Below, piece by piece: positions 34,873-44,513 of a DNA stretch of 64,000 nt. The DNA comes from Chloroflexota bacterium (GTDB lineage Bacteria; Chloroflexota; Dehalococcoidia; GIF9; UBA5629): contig VGOP01000002.1 in the NCBI GenBank assembly GCA_016875875.1, positions 124,001 to 188,000 of the forward strand. Direction: 5' to 3'. Each line of letters begins with the position of its first letter. Within the stretch, counting starts at the first letter, position 1. Made by a program: the position numbers and the translations under genes. The notes under the pieces were generated by a model. It saw only the letters and a program-made list of their open reading frames with translations, searched no databases and was not told the DNA's origin.

Positions 34873-36609
34873 ATGCGCAAGCTGCGTATTGGCATGGCTC
34901 AAATCAATGTCACTGTAGGTGATTTTGCTGGCAATACAAAAAGAATCCTGAAAGCCATTACCGAGGCCAGGTCTTTAGGAGTTGACCTTATTACCTTTCC
35001 CGAACTTGCTATGTGTGGCTATCCACCAGAAGACCTTCTGTTTAAACCACAGTTTATCGAAGAAAACTTAAAGTGCCTTGACAAAGTTATTGAGCATACC
35101 TCTGGGCTTGCAGTCGTTGTTGGCTTTGTTGATGCTAAGGAGGATATTTACAACGCTGCAGCAATTATTAACGATGGCAAGCTCTGTAGCGTTTATCACA
35201 AGATATACTTGCCAAACTACGGCGTGTTCGACGAAAACCGCTATTTTCAGGCTGGCAGGGAATGTCCAATGTATGTAATAAGTGGCGTCGGGGTGGGCGT
35301 GAATATTTGCGAAGATATCTGGTACGAAGCCGGGCCAGCTACTGCTCAGGCATATGCTGGAGCAGAAGTAATAATAAACATAAGTGCTTCACCTTACCAC
35401 GCCGGCAAAGGCGATTTTAGAGAAAAGATGCTGGGAACTCGTGCTTCAGACAATGTGGCTATTGTCGCCTATACCAACCTTGTGGGCGGACAAGATGAAC
35501 TGGTTTTCGATGGTAGTAGCATGGTGCTGAATGAAAAAGGAGAGCTTGTAGCTAGAGGTAAGCAATTTGAAGAGGATTTGATTGTGGTTGACCTTGATGT
35601 GGAAGCCGTTTTTCGCACTCGTCTACATGACCCGAGATGGAGGAAAGAGACACTGTTGCTACAGGATCAACGATGGCACACAGCCAAAATAGTATTGTCT
35701 GAGTTGCCTTTTAGTGCTTCAAAACCAGCGTTGCTACCGAGGCAAGTTGAGGTGCGCAGCCTTCCCGGTGAGGTCTATGATGCTTTGGTGCTGGGAACAC
35801 ATGACTACGTATTAAAGAACGGCTTTGAAAAGGTGGTGATAGGACTTTCTGGGGGCATTGATTCCAGCTTGGTAACTACTATTGCTGTTGATGCCTTAGG
35901 CTCAGCCAATGTGATAGGAGTATCAATGCCTTCGAGGTATTCTTCGTCTGGGAGCATCTCTGATGCTGAGCTTCTGGCTCAGAATTTGGGCATCAAGCTT
36001 ATTACTGTATCCATCGAGAAGGTATATCAAGCCTGCCTTGAAATATTGACAGACCAGTTTCGTGATGCTAAGCCAGATGTAACTGAGGAGAACATACAGG
36101 CGCGTATCCGAGGCAATATTCTGATGGCTCTATCTAACAAGTTCGGCTGGCTTGTTTTTACTACTGGTAATAAGAGTGAGATAGCCACCGGCTACACCAC
36201 TTTATATGGAGATATGGCCGGTGGTTTTGCCGTGATAAAGGATGTGCCCAAGACTTTGGTCTACCAGCTTGCCAAGTATCGTAACTCGGTAGCTGGGCGT
36301 GAACTCATCCCGCCGAGCGTTATAAATAAGGCACCGTCGGCTGAGTTAAGGCCTGAACAGAAAGATACCGATAGTTTACCGTCCTATGACTTGCTCGACC
36401 CCGTTCTAACGGCTTATGTTGAGGAGGATAGAAGCGTTGAGCAAATTATTGATATGGGTTTTAAAAAGGAGGTAGTTGAACGTGCAGCTCGACTGGTTGA
36501 CACCAGCGAATATAAGCGGCGTCAGGCACCGCCGGGTATTAAGATAACACCTAGAGCTTTCGGTCGCGACAGAAGGTTGCCTATAACCAATCGATTTCAT
36601 GAATGTTAA
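34873..36609 (+). CDS. nadE: Glutamine-dependent NAD+ synthetase
   Basis: 578 aa, two domains. Residues about 1-260 are a nitrilase-type glutaminase with its Glu-Lys-Cys triad (FPELAMCGYPPEDLL, YHKIYLPNYGVFDE, VNICEDIW). Residues 290-570 are NAD synthetase with the PP-loop SGGIDSSL, TTGNKSEIATGYTTLYGD and KAPSAELRPEQKDTDSLPSY. Converts deamido-NAD to NAD with ammonia from glutamine through an internal tunnel. ATG 34873 preferred (GGAGGGG nine bases upstream) over GTG 34855. It links NAD supply to glutamine supply in this island. Confidence 0.95.
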   Translation: MRKLRIGMAQINVTVGDFAGNTKRILKAITEARSLGVDLITFPELAMCGYPPEDLLFKPQFIEENLKCLDKVIEHTSGLAVVVGFVDAKEDIYNAAAIINDGKLCSVYHKIYLPNYGVFDENRYFQAGRECPMYVISGVGVGVNICEDIWYEAGPATAQAYAGAEVIINISASPYHAGKGDFREKMLGTRASDNVAIVAYTNLVGGQDELVFDGSSMVLNEKGELVARGKQFEEDLIVVDLDVEAVFRTRLHDPRWRKETLLLQDQRWHTAKIVLSELPFSASKPALLPRQVEVRSLPGEVYDALVLGTHDYVLKNGFEKVVIGLSGGIDSSLVTTIAVDALGSANVIGVSMPSRYSSSGSISDAELLAQNLGIKLITVSIEKVYQACLEILTDQFRDAKPDVTEENIQARIRGNILMALSNKFGWLVFTTGNKSEIATGYTTLYGDMAGGFAVIKDVPKTLVYQLAKYRNSVAGRELIPPSVINKAPSAELRPEQKDTDSLPSYDLLDPVLTAYVEEDRSVEQIIDMGFKKEVVERAARLVDTSEYKRRQAPPGIKITPRAFGRDRRLPITNRFHEC

Positions 36610-36779
36610 TTGGTAAAAAATACACTATCCGGGAATATTTGGCTAGACGCGACTAGTTAAGTAGAAGCAAGTTCTCAGTAATACCCCTGAGCATTACAAC
36701 CGTAGACAATCAAGTATTCTGTTTTTGCATTGGAGATAGTATAATACATGGTAACCTATATAAGGCATTGTCATAAAAC

Positions 36780-37775
36780 ATGATATCAAGTGCCAACTCT
36801 GATACAGAAAGAAAGATCATATCCATTCTGAAGGTATTGAGTGAGTCTTTTGAGCCCTTAGGCTCAATCACAATCGCTCGGGAGCTTGAAAAACGTGGGC
36901 TTTCACTCAGCGAGAGAGCCGTCAGATACCACCTGAAGATTACGGATGAGAGAGGTTATACCCAGCCCCTGGGTATAGATGGACGGATGATTACGTCGCG
37001 AGGACTTGAGGAGCTGCGAATAGCCTTGGCGCCAGACCAAATCGGTTTCATTCTAGAAAAACTTGAGCTTCTAGCATTTCGTACTACTTTTAGCCCAGAG
37101 AGCCGAATTGGCCAAGTTCCCATAAATACTTCACTATTCAACAAGGATGACTTCCCCAGAGCTGTGGAAGCTATGAAAGGCGTGTTTAAAGCTGGGATAT
37201 GTGTGAGTGAACTAGTGGTGACAGCGACTGAAGGCCAGAAGCTTGGTGATGTAGTTATTCCAGATGGCAAGATAGGTCTGGCCACAGTATGCGGTGTGAC
37301 TGTAAATGGCGTGCTGCTAAAACACGGAGTCCCGATGGAATCTAAATTCGGAGGAGTACTTGAAATTAGGGATTCAAAGCCAAGACGTTTCGTGGCCATA
37401 ATTAACTATGGGGGTACATCCCTGGACCCTTCCGAACAATATATTCGTGCTGGAATGACAAGCGTCGGCGAGACTGCTAAAACCGGCAGCGGCAAGATAC
37501 TGGCCAATTTCCGAGAGATACCAGCGCCAGCGAGGGCAATCGTCGAAGAGACTATTGCGAAGCTTAGAGCGGCTGGCATAAACGGCGTCTTTGCCCTGGG
37601 CAATATGAGTGAGCCCATATGTCAAATCTCTGTTGGCATGAACCGGGTTGGTATGGTATTACTGGGTGGATTGAATCCGGTAGCCGCGGCAGTAGAGGCA
37701 GGAATTGAAGTCGAGAACACGGCTGAAAGCGGTATGGTTGACTTCCAACAGTTGGTCAGCTTTTGGAATCTCTGA
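36780..37775 (+). CDS. NrpR-type nitrogen regulator, copy 2 (wHTH + DUF128)
   Basis: 331 aa, same build as the gene at 29420: winged helix (ISILKVLSESFEPLGSITIA, LSLSERAVRYHLKI) and a DUF128 domain (GKIGLATVCGVTVNGVLLKHGV, SKFGGVLEI, MVLLGGLNPVAAAVEAG). The two share most motifs but are clearly separate paralogues. It has its own promoter: TATAAT at 36740-36745 with TTCTGT 17 bases upstream, followed by GGTAACC. ATG 36780. The two proteins may form a heteromer, or have separate targets and effectors. Confidence 0.88.
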   Translation: MISSANSDTERKIISILKVLSESFEPLGSITIARELEKRGLSLSERAVRYHLKITDERGYTQPLGIDGRMITSRGLEELRIALAPDQIGFILEKLELLAFRTTFSPESRIGQVPINTSLFNKDDFPRAVEAMKGVFKAGICVSELVVTATEGQKLGDVVIPDGKIGLATVCGVTVNGVLLKHGVPMESKFGGVLEIRDSKPRRFVAIINYGGTSLDPSEQYIRAGMTSVGETAKTGSGKILANFREIPAPARAIVEETIAKLRAAGINGVFALGNMSEPICQISVGMNRVGMVLLGGLNPVAAAVEAGIEVENTAESGMVDFQQLVSFWNL

Positions 37776-38191
37776 AGCAACTGCCTAACAAAGCAAACTC
37801 GGTCACTTGACTCCATCGCTTCAATCAGGCACTAAAACATGGCCAAACAGTCATCACTTTCGCACTGCAACTATGGTGTTGCCCCTAATGATTCCAAAAT
37901 GTCGGCCCGTTGTCTCAGTTTCGGCTGATTGACGTGAAGTCTCGCAAGTCTAGCATAAAGAGGTATTTGAAGATATGAAATTTGGGCACTCTGTACCTCA
38001 AGGAATATTATCGCAGCAAACTGGAAGTAGCTCTGTTAGGATTTCACGTTTGCTTGAGTTTACATAACATTTTGCACGATCTTATAAAGACCTGTCCCTA
38101 CATATTCAGTAAAGACAAATTAAGTAAAGACAAAAAGCTATGAAAGATGATAAAATAACCAATACGTTTTGCGTTTGAGGTTAACTTTCTG
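37776..38191. other. 416-base intergenic region
   Basis: No gene recognised. Contains only a partial 65-bp repeat (AAAGACCTGTCCCTAC, 38086-38101) and a tandem pair TAAAGACAAATTAAG / TAAAGACAAAAAGC near 38112-38140. A TGAGG at 38176 may be the ribosome binding site of the next gene. Confidence 0.5.
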
Positions 38192-39169
38192 ATGATTGAA
38201 GAGCTTTTGCTTGGCCTATACAAACTTGAAATCCCCCTTCCCAGAAGCCCTTTAAAGGCTCTGAACTCTTATGTGGTAAAGGGGCGGGACCGGTTTCTAA
38301 TTATCGACACGGGAATGAACCGTGAGGAATGTCTGCGTCCGATGCGCTCTGCCTTGCAAAAGCTGGATGTCGACCTTGACAGGACGGACTTCTTCATCAC
38401 TCATTTGCATGCCGATCATTCAGGTCTGGTGGGGGTTCTGGCCACTGATACGTCCAAAGTATACTTCAACAGGACGGAAGCCTCCTTTATTAATTTCCAG
38501 CCGTCCGAAGATTACTGGAAGAAGCACTTCGTCTTTTATGGCTCCCATGGCTTTCCCGAGGATGAAATGAAAAGGGTGTGGGAGGGTCATCCGGGCTATC
38601 GTTATAGCTCGAGACGTCAGATTAATTTTATCGCTATGGTAGAAGGGGGTGAGATAGAGATTGGTGATTACCTGTTCCGATGTATCGAAACACCGGGGCA
38701 CTCCCCGGGACATATGTGCCTTTACGAGGCCAGCAAGAAGGTACTTGTCTGTGGTGACCATATTCTTTTTGACATCACTCCGAACATCACTCATTGGCCG
38801 CAACTGGAAAATTCACTCAAGCATTATCTAACAAACCTAGAGAAGGTTTATGCACTTGATGTGAGTCTTGTTTTGCCCGGCCATCGCAATATTTGGCACG
38901 ACCATAGAAAAAGGATTACCGAACTGCAGGAGCATCACCGGGACAGGTTGAATGAGGCGTTGTCAGCTCTGGAAAATGGGGAGAAGACAGCCTGGGAAGT
39001 AGCCCCTTATATAACCTGGGATATAGACTGCAACTCGTGGGCAGAATTCCCTCCAGTGCAGAAATTCTTTGCTGTGGGGGAGACTATCGCCCACTTGGAC
39101 TACCTCGAGGCAGACGGCAAGGTGCGCAAAGAGACGAAAAATCATAAGGTGCTGTATTCGCTGGCGTAG
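38192..39169 (+). CDS. MBL-fold metallo-hydrolase
   Basis: 325 aa. Metallo-beta-lactamase fold with metal motif HLHADHSG, second His in ETPGHSPGHMCLY, Asp in VCGDHILFD and final His in LVLPGHRNIW. The C-terminal helical part (about 245-325) resembles the LACTB2-like winged-helix tail. Two-zinc hydrolases of this type cut thioesters, phosphodiesters or lactams; the substrate is unknown. The rhomboid gene follows 40 bases later on the same strand. Confidence 0.88.
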   Translation: MIEELLLGLYKLEIPLPRSPLKALNSYVVKGRDRFLIIDTGMNREECLRPMRSALQKLDVDLDRTDFFITHLHADHSGLVGVLATDTSKVYFNRTEASFINFQPSEDYWKKHFVFYGSHGFPEDEMKRVWEGHPGYRYSSRRQINFIAMVEGGEIEIGDYLFRCIETPGHSPGHMCLYEASKKVLVCGDHILFDITPNITHWPQLENSLKHYLTNLEKVYALDVSLVLPGHRNIWHDHRKRITELQEHHRDRLNEALSALENGEKTAWEVAPYITWDIDCNSWAEFPPVQKFFAVGETIAHLDYLEADGKVRKETKNHKVLYSLA

Positions 39170-39209
39170 CGAAAATCAGTGGAAGCTTTTTGGAATAGCA
39201 CGGAGAAAG

Positions 39210-39800
39210 ATGAGCTATCGCAGCTACCGAAGTGATAATATCGCGCCGATACTGGCCATAATAATCCTCTGCTTCTTGGTGTATATAGCCACCATTGTAG
39301 CAGGGATGATGGATCACGACCTTATACCGCTGCTGGGGCTGCGAACTGCGTCTTTCCTGGCACAACCCTGGACAATCTTGACCAACCTTTTTGTCCATGG
39401 CGGTATATGGCATCTGGTATTCAATATGCTTACCCTCTACTTTTTCGGCAGCTTTTTAATCAGGCTCATCGGGGTTCGTGACTTTCTCATAATATATTTT
39501 GGCGGCGGAATACTGGGCAATGTATTGTTTATGCTCCTGGGTTCGCCTTATGCCATAGTTATCGGTGCCTCAGGTGCCATCTTTGCTCTGGGTGGCGCGC
39601 TTGCCATACTGACGCCCAGATTGCGAGTGTACGTGTTTCCCATACCGGCCCCTATCCCACTCTGGGTGGCGGTGTTGGTAGGTTTCCTCATAATGTCTTT
39701 TGTCCCTGGCGTGGCCTGGCAAGGTCACCTCGGCGGCCTAGTTTTCGGTCTAATAGCCGGCCTCGTCTTGCGTAGACGGGTGCGTACCCCATTCTCTTAG
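39210..39800 (+). CDS. Rhomboid-family intramembrane serine protease
   Basis: 196 aa from ATG 39210; the frame is open upstream through the end of the previous gene, but that part reads as shadow. Six membrane helices. The catalytic dyad is present: Ser in GASGAIFAL and His in GHLGGLVFG; the HxxxN-type HLVFNM and L1 loop WRILT-like WTILTNLFVHGG also fit. Cuts transmembrane segments within the membrane. Co-directional with the MBL and acVLRF1 genes; 15 bases separate it from the latter. Confidence 0.92.
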   Translation: MSYRSYRSDNIAPILAIIILCFLVYIATIVAGMMDHDLIPLLGLRTASFLAQPWTILTNLFVHGGIWHLVFNMLTLYFFGSFLIRLIGVRDFLIIYFGGGILGNVLFMLLGSPYAIVIGASGAIFALGGALAILTPRLRVYVFPIPAPIPLWVAVLVGFLIMSFVPGVAWQGHLGGLVFGLIAGLVLRRRVRTPFS

Positions 39801-39815
39801 TTCGCCCACAGTACC

Positions 39816-40568
39816 ATGCGAAGTCGGTTCTTCCACAAAGCAGGTTTATACCATTTTCTTTCCTCTCTCGACGTCTCGGCTGGAAATTTTGTCACCCTAT
39901 ATATCTCCGCCGCTTCTTTCCCGGACTATGTGGATGAGCTGTCATTAGGGCCGAAGTACGCTGCCCATGCCGATGAAATTGAGGAGGCGGTTAAAGCTGA
40001 GGCGGTCGTCAGTGGTGCCGAGAAATACGGGACCGGTGCAGCCATATTCTGGAATGGACTTGGGAACAAGCACATTGTCCTGCCACCGCTCCCCATCGCT
40101 GAGAACAAGGTTTCCGCAGGTAAACTTGATGTCTCAGTCCTACACGAAGTTCTGGAGAGGAGATATATCATTGGTGTCGTTCTGGTAACGTGGGGGTGGT
40201 ATGCTTTAGGTATATTTGATGCTGATAAGCTGGTGGCATGGAAAACAGGCACCGGATATATACATAAAAAACACAGGAAAGGCGGCAGAAGCCAGAAGAG
40301 ATTTGCCCGCAGGACCGAGGAGCAGAGGAAGGATTTCCTGCGCCGGGTCGGCAATAGAATTGAGGAGAAGTTGGGGAGCTTCGCCCCTGACCACATTTTT
40401 TTCGGCGGCAACCGGCTGATTTTAAAGCCGTTGATAGGGGAATGTAGATATCTGCAGGCAAAAGCCGACAAAATCTCGCCGCGGACTCTGGATGTAAGGT
40501 ATGCCGATAGGGAAGCCTTAACGGGTAGCCTGGCCGAAATAACAAAGTCCCTCGTTTTTACTTTCTAA
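39816..40568 (+). CDS. acVLRF1-family release-factor-like peptidyl-tRNA hydrolase
   Basis: 250 aa. The central loop HRKGGRSQKRFARRTEEQRK matches the GxxQ region of Vms1-like release factor 1 (VLRF1) domains, where GG-x-SQ replaces the GGQ of eRF1/aRF1 and the glutamine helps cut peptidyl-tRNA. Flanking strands (LGIFDADKLVAWKTGTGYI, FFGGNRLILKPL) fit the eRF1 domain-2 fold. The acVLRF1 family is known mainly from Actinobacteria and Chloroflexi and is predicted to release stalled chains from ribosomes. Start ATG 39816; no strong ribosome binding site. Co-transcription with the rhomboid gene is likely. Confidence 0.75.
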   Translation: MRSRFFHKAGLYHFLSSLDVSAGNFVTLYISAASFPDYVDELSLGPKYAAHADEIEEAVKAEAVVSGAEKYGTGAAIFWNGLGNKHIVLPPLPIAENKVSAGKLDVSVLHEVLERRYIIGVVLVTWGWYALGIFDADKLVAWKTGTGYIHKKHRKGGRSQKRFARRTEEQRKDFLRRVGNRIEEKLGSFAPDHIFFGGNRLILKPLIGECRYLQAKADKISPRTLDVRYADREALTGSLAEITKSLVFTF

Positions 40569-40708
40569 GGTAGAAGAGGGCTTATTGCCGAAAGAAGGCC
40601 GATTGCAATTCTCGGCTCAACTACATAAAATGGGATGCACCATTATATTATGATTCACAAGAGAATTTGCCTAGAGCATGAAAACGTTAATTCAAGGAGG
40701 TTAAAGGC

Positions 40709-42073
40709 ATGAAGAATAAATTATTTGGTATGCTTGCAGTTCTCGTATTGGTCGGGATGTTATTCCCAGCATGCACGCCAGGCGAGGTCAAGGTTACAAC
40801 GCCCAGCAATATTAAGCCCATCATTTTTGTTCATGGTTTTGCCGGTTCAGCAGCCCAATTCGAGTCACAGGCTATGCGATTTGAAAGCAACGGCTATCCC
40901 TCCAACTACATAGCAGCCTATGAGTACGATACCTCCGCCGGTCTCTCCCCTGAATTTCCACCGGCGGATGTTCTTGCGGGCATTGACCAGCTTATCGACA
41001 CCGTTATCAAGGATACCGGCGCCGATAAGGTTGACGTTGTCGGGCATTCTCTGGGCACAATGGTGATGCAGACATACCTGAGAAGCTCGCCGGAACGTGC
41101 TGCAAGGGTTGCCCACTATGTAAATATCGACGGCAGGACAAGCACCGACCTTCCAGGTGGAGTGCCCACCTTGGCTTTATGGGCTGGGCAGAGACCGCCT
41201 GGATTCCTTCCTGCTGGTGAGATAGTAGGAGCGACGAATGTAAATCTTCCCAACGTGGTTCATGTCGAGTGCGCCACCTGCGCTGAGGCATTTGTGGAAA
41301 TGTACAAATTCCTTACTGGCCAGGCACCGGCAACGGACAAGATTGTACTTGAGCCTTCTAGTAAAATTCAGCTTGCCGGAAGAGCGGTCATTTTCCCACA
41401 AAACACAGGAGCTTCAGATACCACTTTACAGATATGGGAAGTCGATGGCAAAACTGGCGCCAGAACCACGAGCCAGCCACAGGCAACCTTTCCAATAGGT
41501 GGGACTGGAGCCTGGGGCCCCTTTAATGCCAGGAGCAGCGTGAATTACGAATTTTGCCTGCTACAAGAAACTTTTATGACGCACTACTATTTTGAACCTT
41601 TTATAAGAAGCGATTACTTAATTCGTTTAAACACAGAGATGCCCGGCAAAGGGCTCAGCAGCCACGCCGATACCAGCGACCACCAAAGCAACCTTTTGAT
41701 TACCAGGAACAAAGAATTTTGGGGCGACCAGGGCATTGACAGCGACGTTCTCACAGTCAATGGCTCTAATATAGTCACCCCTGCCATATGTCCCCTTAAC
41801 AAGCTGGTAATTGCCATATTTGTTAATGATAATGGCGCTGACGATAAAAACGATCTTTCCACACCGATTCCTTATTTCTTTTCGGCAATTCCGTTTTTCA
41901 TAAGCGGTGCTGACCTTTATATCCCGGCGGCTGACCCTCCGGATGGAATAATATCACTTGTACTTACACCACGGGGTGGTGGTGGTGGGACACAGGTGAT
42001 AAACGTTCCCAACTGGGTATGTACGAAAGATAGAATCTATGTGCAGTTTAACGATTTTATCCAGGCTAAATAA
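40709..42073 (+). CDS. Secreted lipase/esterase, lipoprotein
   Basis: 454 aa. Lipoprotein signal peptide MKNKLFGMLAVLVLVGMLFP then AC, the likely lipobox cysteine. Alpha/beta hydrolase core: FVHGFAGSA (oxyanion loop), VDVVGHSLGTMV with the nucleophile Ser. The C-terminal half beyond residue 215 is beta-rich and resembles the lipid-binding tail of Archaeoglobus lipase AFL. Hydrolyses acyl esters outside the membrane. AAGGAGG eight bases before ATG 40709. Confidence 0.85.
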   Translation: MKNKLFGMLAVLVLVGMLFPACTPGEVKVTTPSNIKPIIFVHGFAGSAAQFESQAMRFESNGYPSNYIAAYEYDTSAGLSPEFPPADVLAGIDQLIDTVIKDTGADKVDVVGHSLGTMVMQTYLRSSPERAARVAHYVNIDGRTSTDLPGGVPTLALWAGQRPPGFLPAGEIVGATNVNLPNVVHVECATCAEAFVEMYKFLTGQAPATDKIVLEPSSKIQLAGRAVIFPQNTGASDTTLQIWEVDGKTGARTTSQPQATFPIGGTGAWGPFNARSSVNYEFCLLQETFMTHYYFEPFIRSDYLIRLNTEMPGKGLSSHADTSDHQSNLLITRNKEFWGDQGIDSDVLTVNGSNIVTPAICPLNKLVIAIFVNDNGADDKNDLSTPIPYFFSAIPFFISGADLYIPAADPPDGIISLVLTPRGGGGGTQVINVPNWVCTKDRIYVQFNDFIQAK

Positions 42074-42079
42074 TTTAAG

Positions 42080-42775
42080 ATGAAAACTCTAGGAATCGTT
42101 GGCGGTATTGGGCCAGAGTCAACCACAGAGTACTACCGCCAGATTATTGCATCATACCGCCAACGAAAACAGGATGGAAGTTACCCTTTAATCATAATAA
42201 ACAGCATCGACATGAAAAAGATGCTGGATTTGATTGGTGCGAATGAATTAGTCAGGCTAACGGACTATCTATTGGGGGAAGTGCAGAAGCTGGCTAAAGC
42301 GGGAGCCGATTTGGTGTTGTTGGCATCCAATTCACCACACATAGTATTTGGTGAGCTTTCTCGCCAGTCACCGATTCCGCTGGTTAGTATTGTGGAGGCC
42401 ACTTGCGAGGCGACTAAGAAATTAGGTCTGAAACGAGTTGGCTTGTTTGGCACACGCTTCACCATGCAGGGACGGCTCTATCCAGATACATTTTCTAAAG
42501 AGGGGATAACCATTGTAGTGCCTGGGGTGGAGGAGCAAGTCTATATTCATGACAAGTACATGAATGAATTGGTAAACGGCATTATACTTTCTGAAACGCG
42601 TGAACGATTGCTGGGAATAGTCGAGCGGCTAAAAGCGCAGGAAGGCATCGAAGGCTTGATTTTGGGGGGGACGGAACTGCCCTTGATTTTGAGAGAAGAA
42701 ACATACAACGGCATACCATTTTTAGATACAACCAGGATTCACGTTGAGCGTGTCGTTGCTCAGATGCTGTCGTAG
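42080..42775 (+). CDS. Aspartate/glutamate racemase-like protein lacking both catalytic cysteines
   Basis: 231 aa of the Asp/Glu racemase fold: LGIVGGIGPESTTEYYRQI at the start and two pseudo-symmetric halves. The first catalytic cysteine (CNTAH) is Ser83 in ASNSPH and the second (GCTE) is Gly197 in LGGTELPL. Cofactor-independent racemization needs both thiols, so the protein is probably not a normal racemase. It may isomerise or bind another amino or keto acid, as some family members do. Six bases after the lipase gene; no ribosome binding site that is strong. Confidence 0.8.
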   Translation: MKTLGIVGGIGPESTTEYYRQIIASYRQRKQDGSYPLIIINSIDMKKMLDLIGANELVRLTDYLLGEVQKLAKAGADLVLLASNSPHIVFGELSRQSPIPLVSIVEATCEATKKLGLKRVGLFGTRFTMQGRLYPDTFSKEGITIVVPGVEEQVYIHDKYMNELVNGIILSETRERLLGIVERLKAQEGIEGLILGGTELPLILREETYNGIPFLDTTRIHVERVVAQMLS

Positions 42776-42784
42776 AAAGCCGTC

Positions 42785-43234
42785 CTAAGTCCGGTCCACC
42801 TGCAGAAGCTCGAAGCTTGCCTTCTCGCTGGTAATACGAACTGCGTCTGTGCCCAGTATCTCGAAGATGATTACCTCCCCCACCAGCCAGGTGGTTACAC
42901 CGGGGCGCAGGCAGCCGGTGGTGGTTTTTCCTGACCTTCCCAGTGCGGCGTGTGTATGCAGCGTTGGTTTACCCTTGTTATCAGGAGCGATTATCCCCAC
43001 ACCGACTACCTCATGCACCCCGTCCACGGGGAGGAGCATTGGTTCGGGCGGCATTTCATCTGACCGTCGAGGGCCAACAACTACCTGACCATCGCCGATA
43101 CCACCAATCAGAATGACCTGTCCTACAGAAATCTTCTTCTCCTCGGCAAAACTCTCGATGCAGGCAGGGATAGCGTCGCCATCTTCAAGGCGAATTACAA
43201 AAACCCGACCGATTTTCCCTTCAGATGACTTCAT
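42785..43234 (-). CDS. PPC-domain (DUF296) protein
   Basis: 149 aa. Whole protein is one PPC/DUF296 domain: VFVIRLEDGDAIPACIESFA, ILIGGIGDGQVVVG, LHTHAALGRSGKTTTGCL and a closing beta strand pair. In plants this domain joins an AT-hook to trimers; bacterial single-domain forms have unknown function, and here the HTHA histidines could bind metal. ATG 43234 with GGAGG upstream. Follows the aldo/keto reductase gene by 12 bases on the same strand. Confidence 0.85.
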   Translation of the reverse strand: MKSSEGKIGRVFVIRLEDGDAIPACIESFAEEKKISVGQVILIGGIGDGQVVVGPRRSDEMPPEPMLLPVDGVHEVVGVGIIAPDNKGKPTLHTHAALGRSGKTTTGCLRPGVTTWLVGEVIIFEILGTDAVRITSEKASFELLQVDRT

Positions 43235-43246
43235 GGCAAGCCTCCT

Positions 43247-44293
43247 TTATGCTGATGGCTCTAGCTTTTGATGTTTACTCTTTTCCCTCTGATATTGGTT
43301 GACGTACTCAGAAATCATATCTCGAATGGGAAGATGATACGGACATCTTTCCTCGCAGTCACCGCACTGATTGCAGCTAGTTGCCTTTTCCACGATTGCA
43401 CCCCAGATGCCTGAGACCAAATGTTCCGGAGGTAAACGACGCACCAAGCTGGGATACATCATGACAGTGGATATCAATATACCTTCTTTGCAGGGTTGGC
43501 AGTAGTCGCAGCGGTGGCAAAACCTGGTGCCAAGTTCCTGTTTTAGTTTTTGCATCTCTTCCAGCTCTGCTGCTGTCATTGTGTGGGGACCGTCCAGTAT
43601 CTGGATGATTTCCTCTATCTCAGTCACTTTCTCTATGCCGCAGATTGTCACCATATCCGGAAACTGGAGAAGATATTTGAAGGCGATTTCAGCGTTGTCT
43701 ATCATCCCGCCGGCCAGTGGCTTCATGACTATAAAACCGACGTTATGTTCTCTGACCAGGGGCAGAAGCTCATCGGCTGCTTCTGAGGTAACAAAATTAA
43801 ACGGAAACATGATGGTTTCGAAGCGGCTTGATGCCACCGCTTTCTTGGCTACGTCTATCTGATGCGAAGTAATGCCGATATGTTTCACCAGCCCCATGTC
43901 TTTAGCCCTTTCCACCACGGCTATCGGCCCGTTGGGGCCAAGAACCATGTCCAGAGAGTTAAAGTCGCTGATGCCGTGGAATTGGTACAGGTCTATATAC
44001 TCAACGTTAAGCCGCTCCAGGCTTAGCTTTAGGTGTTTTTCCACCCCCTCGCGCTTTCGTGAAAGCGACTTTGTGGCTATAATAAGCTCCTCCCGCCGTC
44101 CTGAGATAGCCTTGCCGATGCGTTCCTCGCTGGTGGTATAAGCATTGGCAGTATCAATGAAAGTGATGCCCAGGTCCAGGCATCTTTTGACCACGTTGAC
44201 TGCTTCATCCTCGGTGAGCCTCTGAATTGGTATACCACCGAAACCCAATCGCGAGACGAGCATATTAGTTTTGCCCAGTCTTATCTTCTCCAA
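43247..44293 (-). CDS. Aldo/keto reductase with C-terminal 4Fe-4S cluster
   Basis: 348 aa. AKR barrel: RLGFGGIPIQ, FIDTANAYTTSEERIGKA (catalytic Asp and Tyr), the Lys in IIATKS and the His in YQFHGIS, all four tetrad residues present. C-terminal iron-sulfur loop with CHRCDYCQPC and CNQCGDCEERCPY. Reduces carbonyls with NAD(P)H; the Fe-S tail (common in anaerobes) implies electron transfer to or from another partner. ATG 44293. First of a two-gene unit with the PPC protein. Confidence 0.92.
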   Translation of the reverse strand: MEKIRLGKTNMLVSRLGFGGIPIQRLTEDEAVNVVKRCLDLGITFIDTANAYTTSEERIGKAISGRREELIIATKSLSRKREGVEKHLKLSLERLNVEYIDLYQFHGISDFNSLDMVLGPNGPIAVVERAKDMGLVKHIGITSHQIDVAKKAVASSRFETIMFPFNFVTSEAADELLPLVREHNVGFIVMKPLAGGMIDNAEIAFKYLLQFPDMVTICGIEKVTEIEEIIQILDGPHTMTAAELEEMQKLKQELGTRFCHRCDYCQPCKEGILISTVMMYPSLVRRLPPEHLVSGIWGAIVEKATSCNQCGDCEERCPYHLPIRDMISEYVNQYQREKSKHQKLEPSA

Positions 44294-44513
44294 CGTGCCA
44301 CCTCAGAGAAATAAACCGCTTCGGGTAATTGTACCACGTCCTGAGATAAAGTTACCGCACACAAGGGCTGGCTGAAATGACAAGGCAGCAGGTTTTTACT
44401 TTTTGATGGCTTGCAAACTCCAACCTCTTTTATTGAAAGAGAACTGGGTGTAGAATTATGGTAAACATCTAATCATCATATATGGGCTACCAGGCTGGTG
44501 AAGGAGGCGTTCT

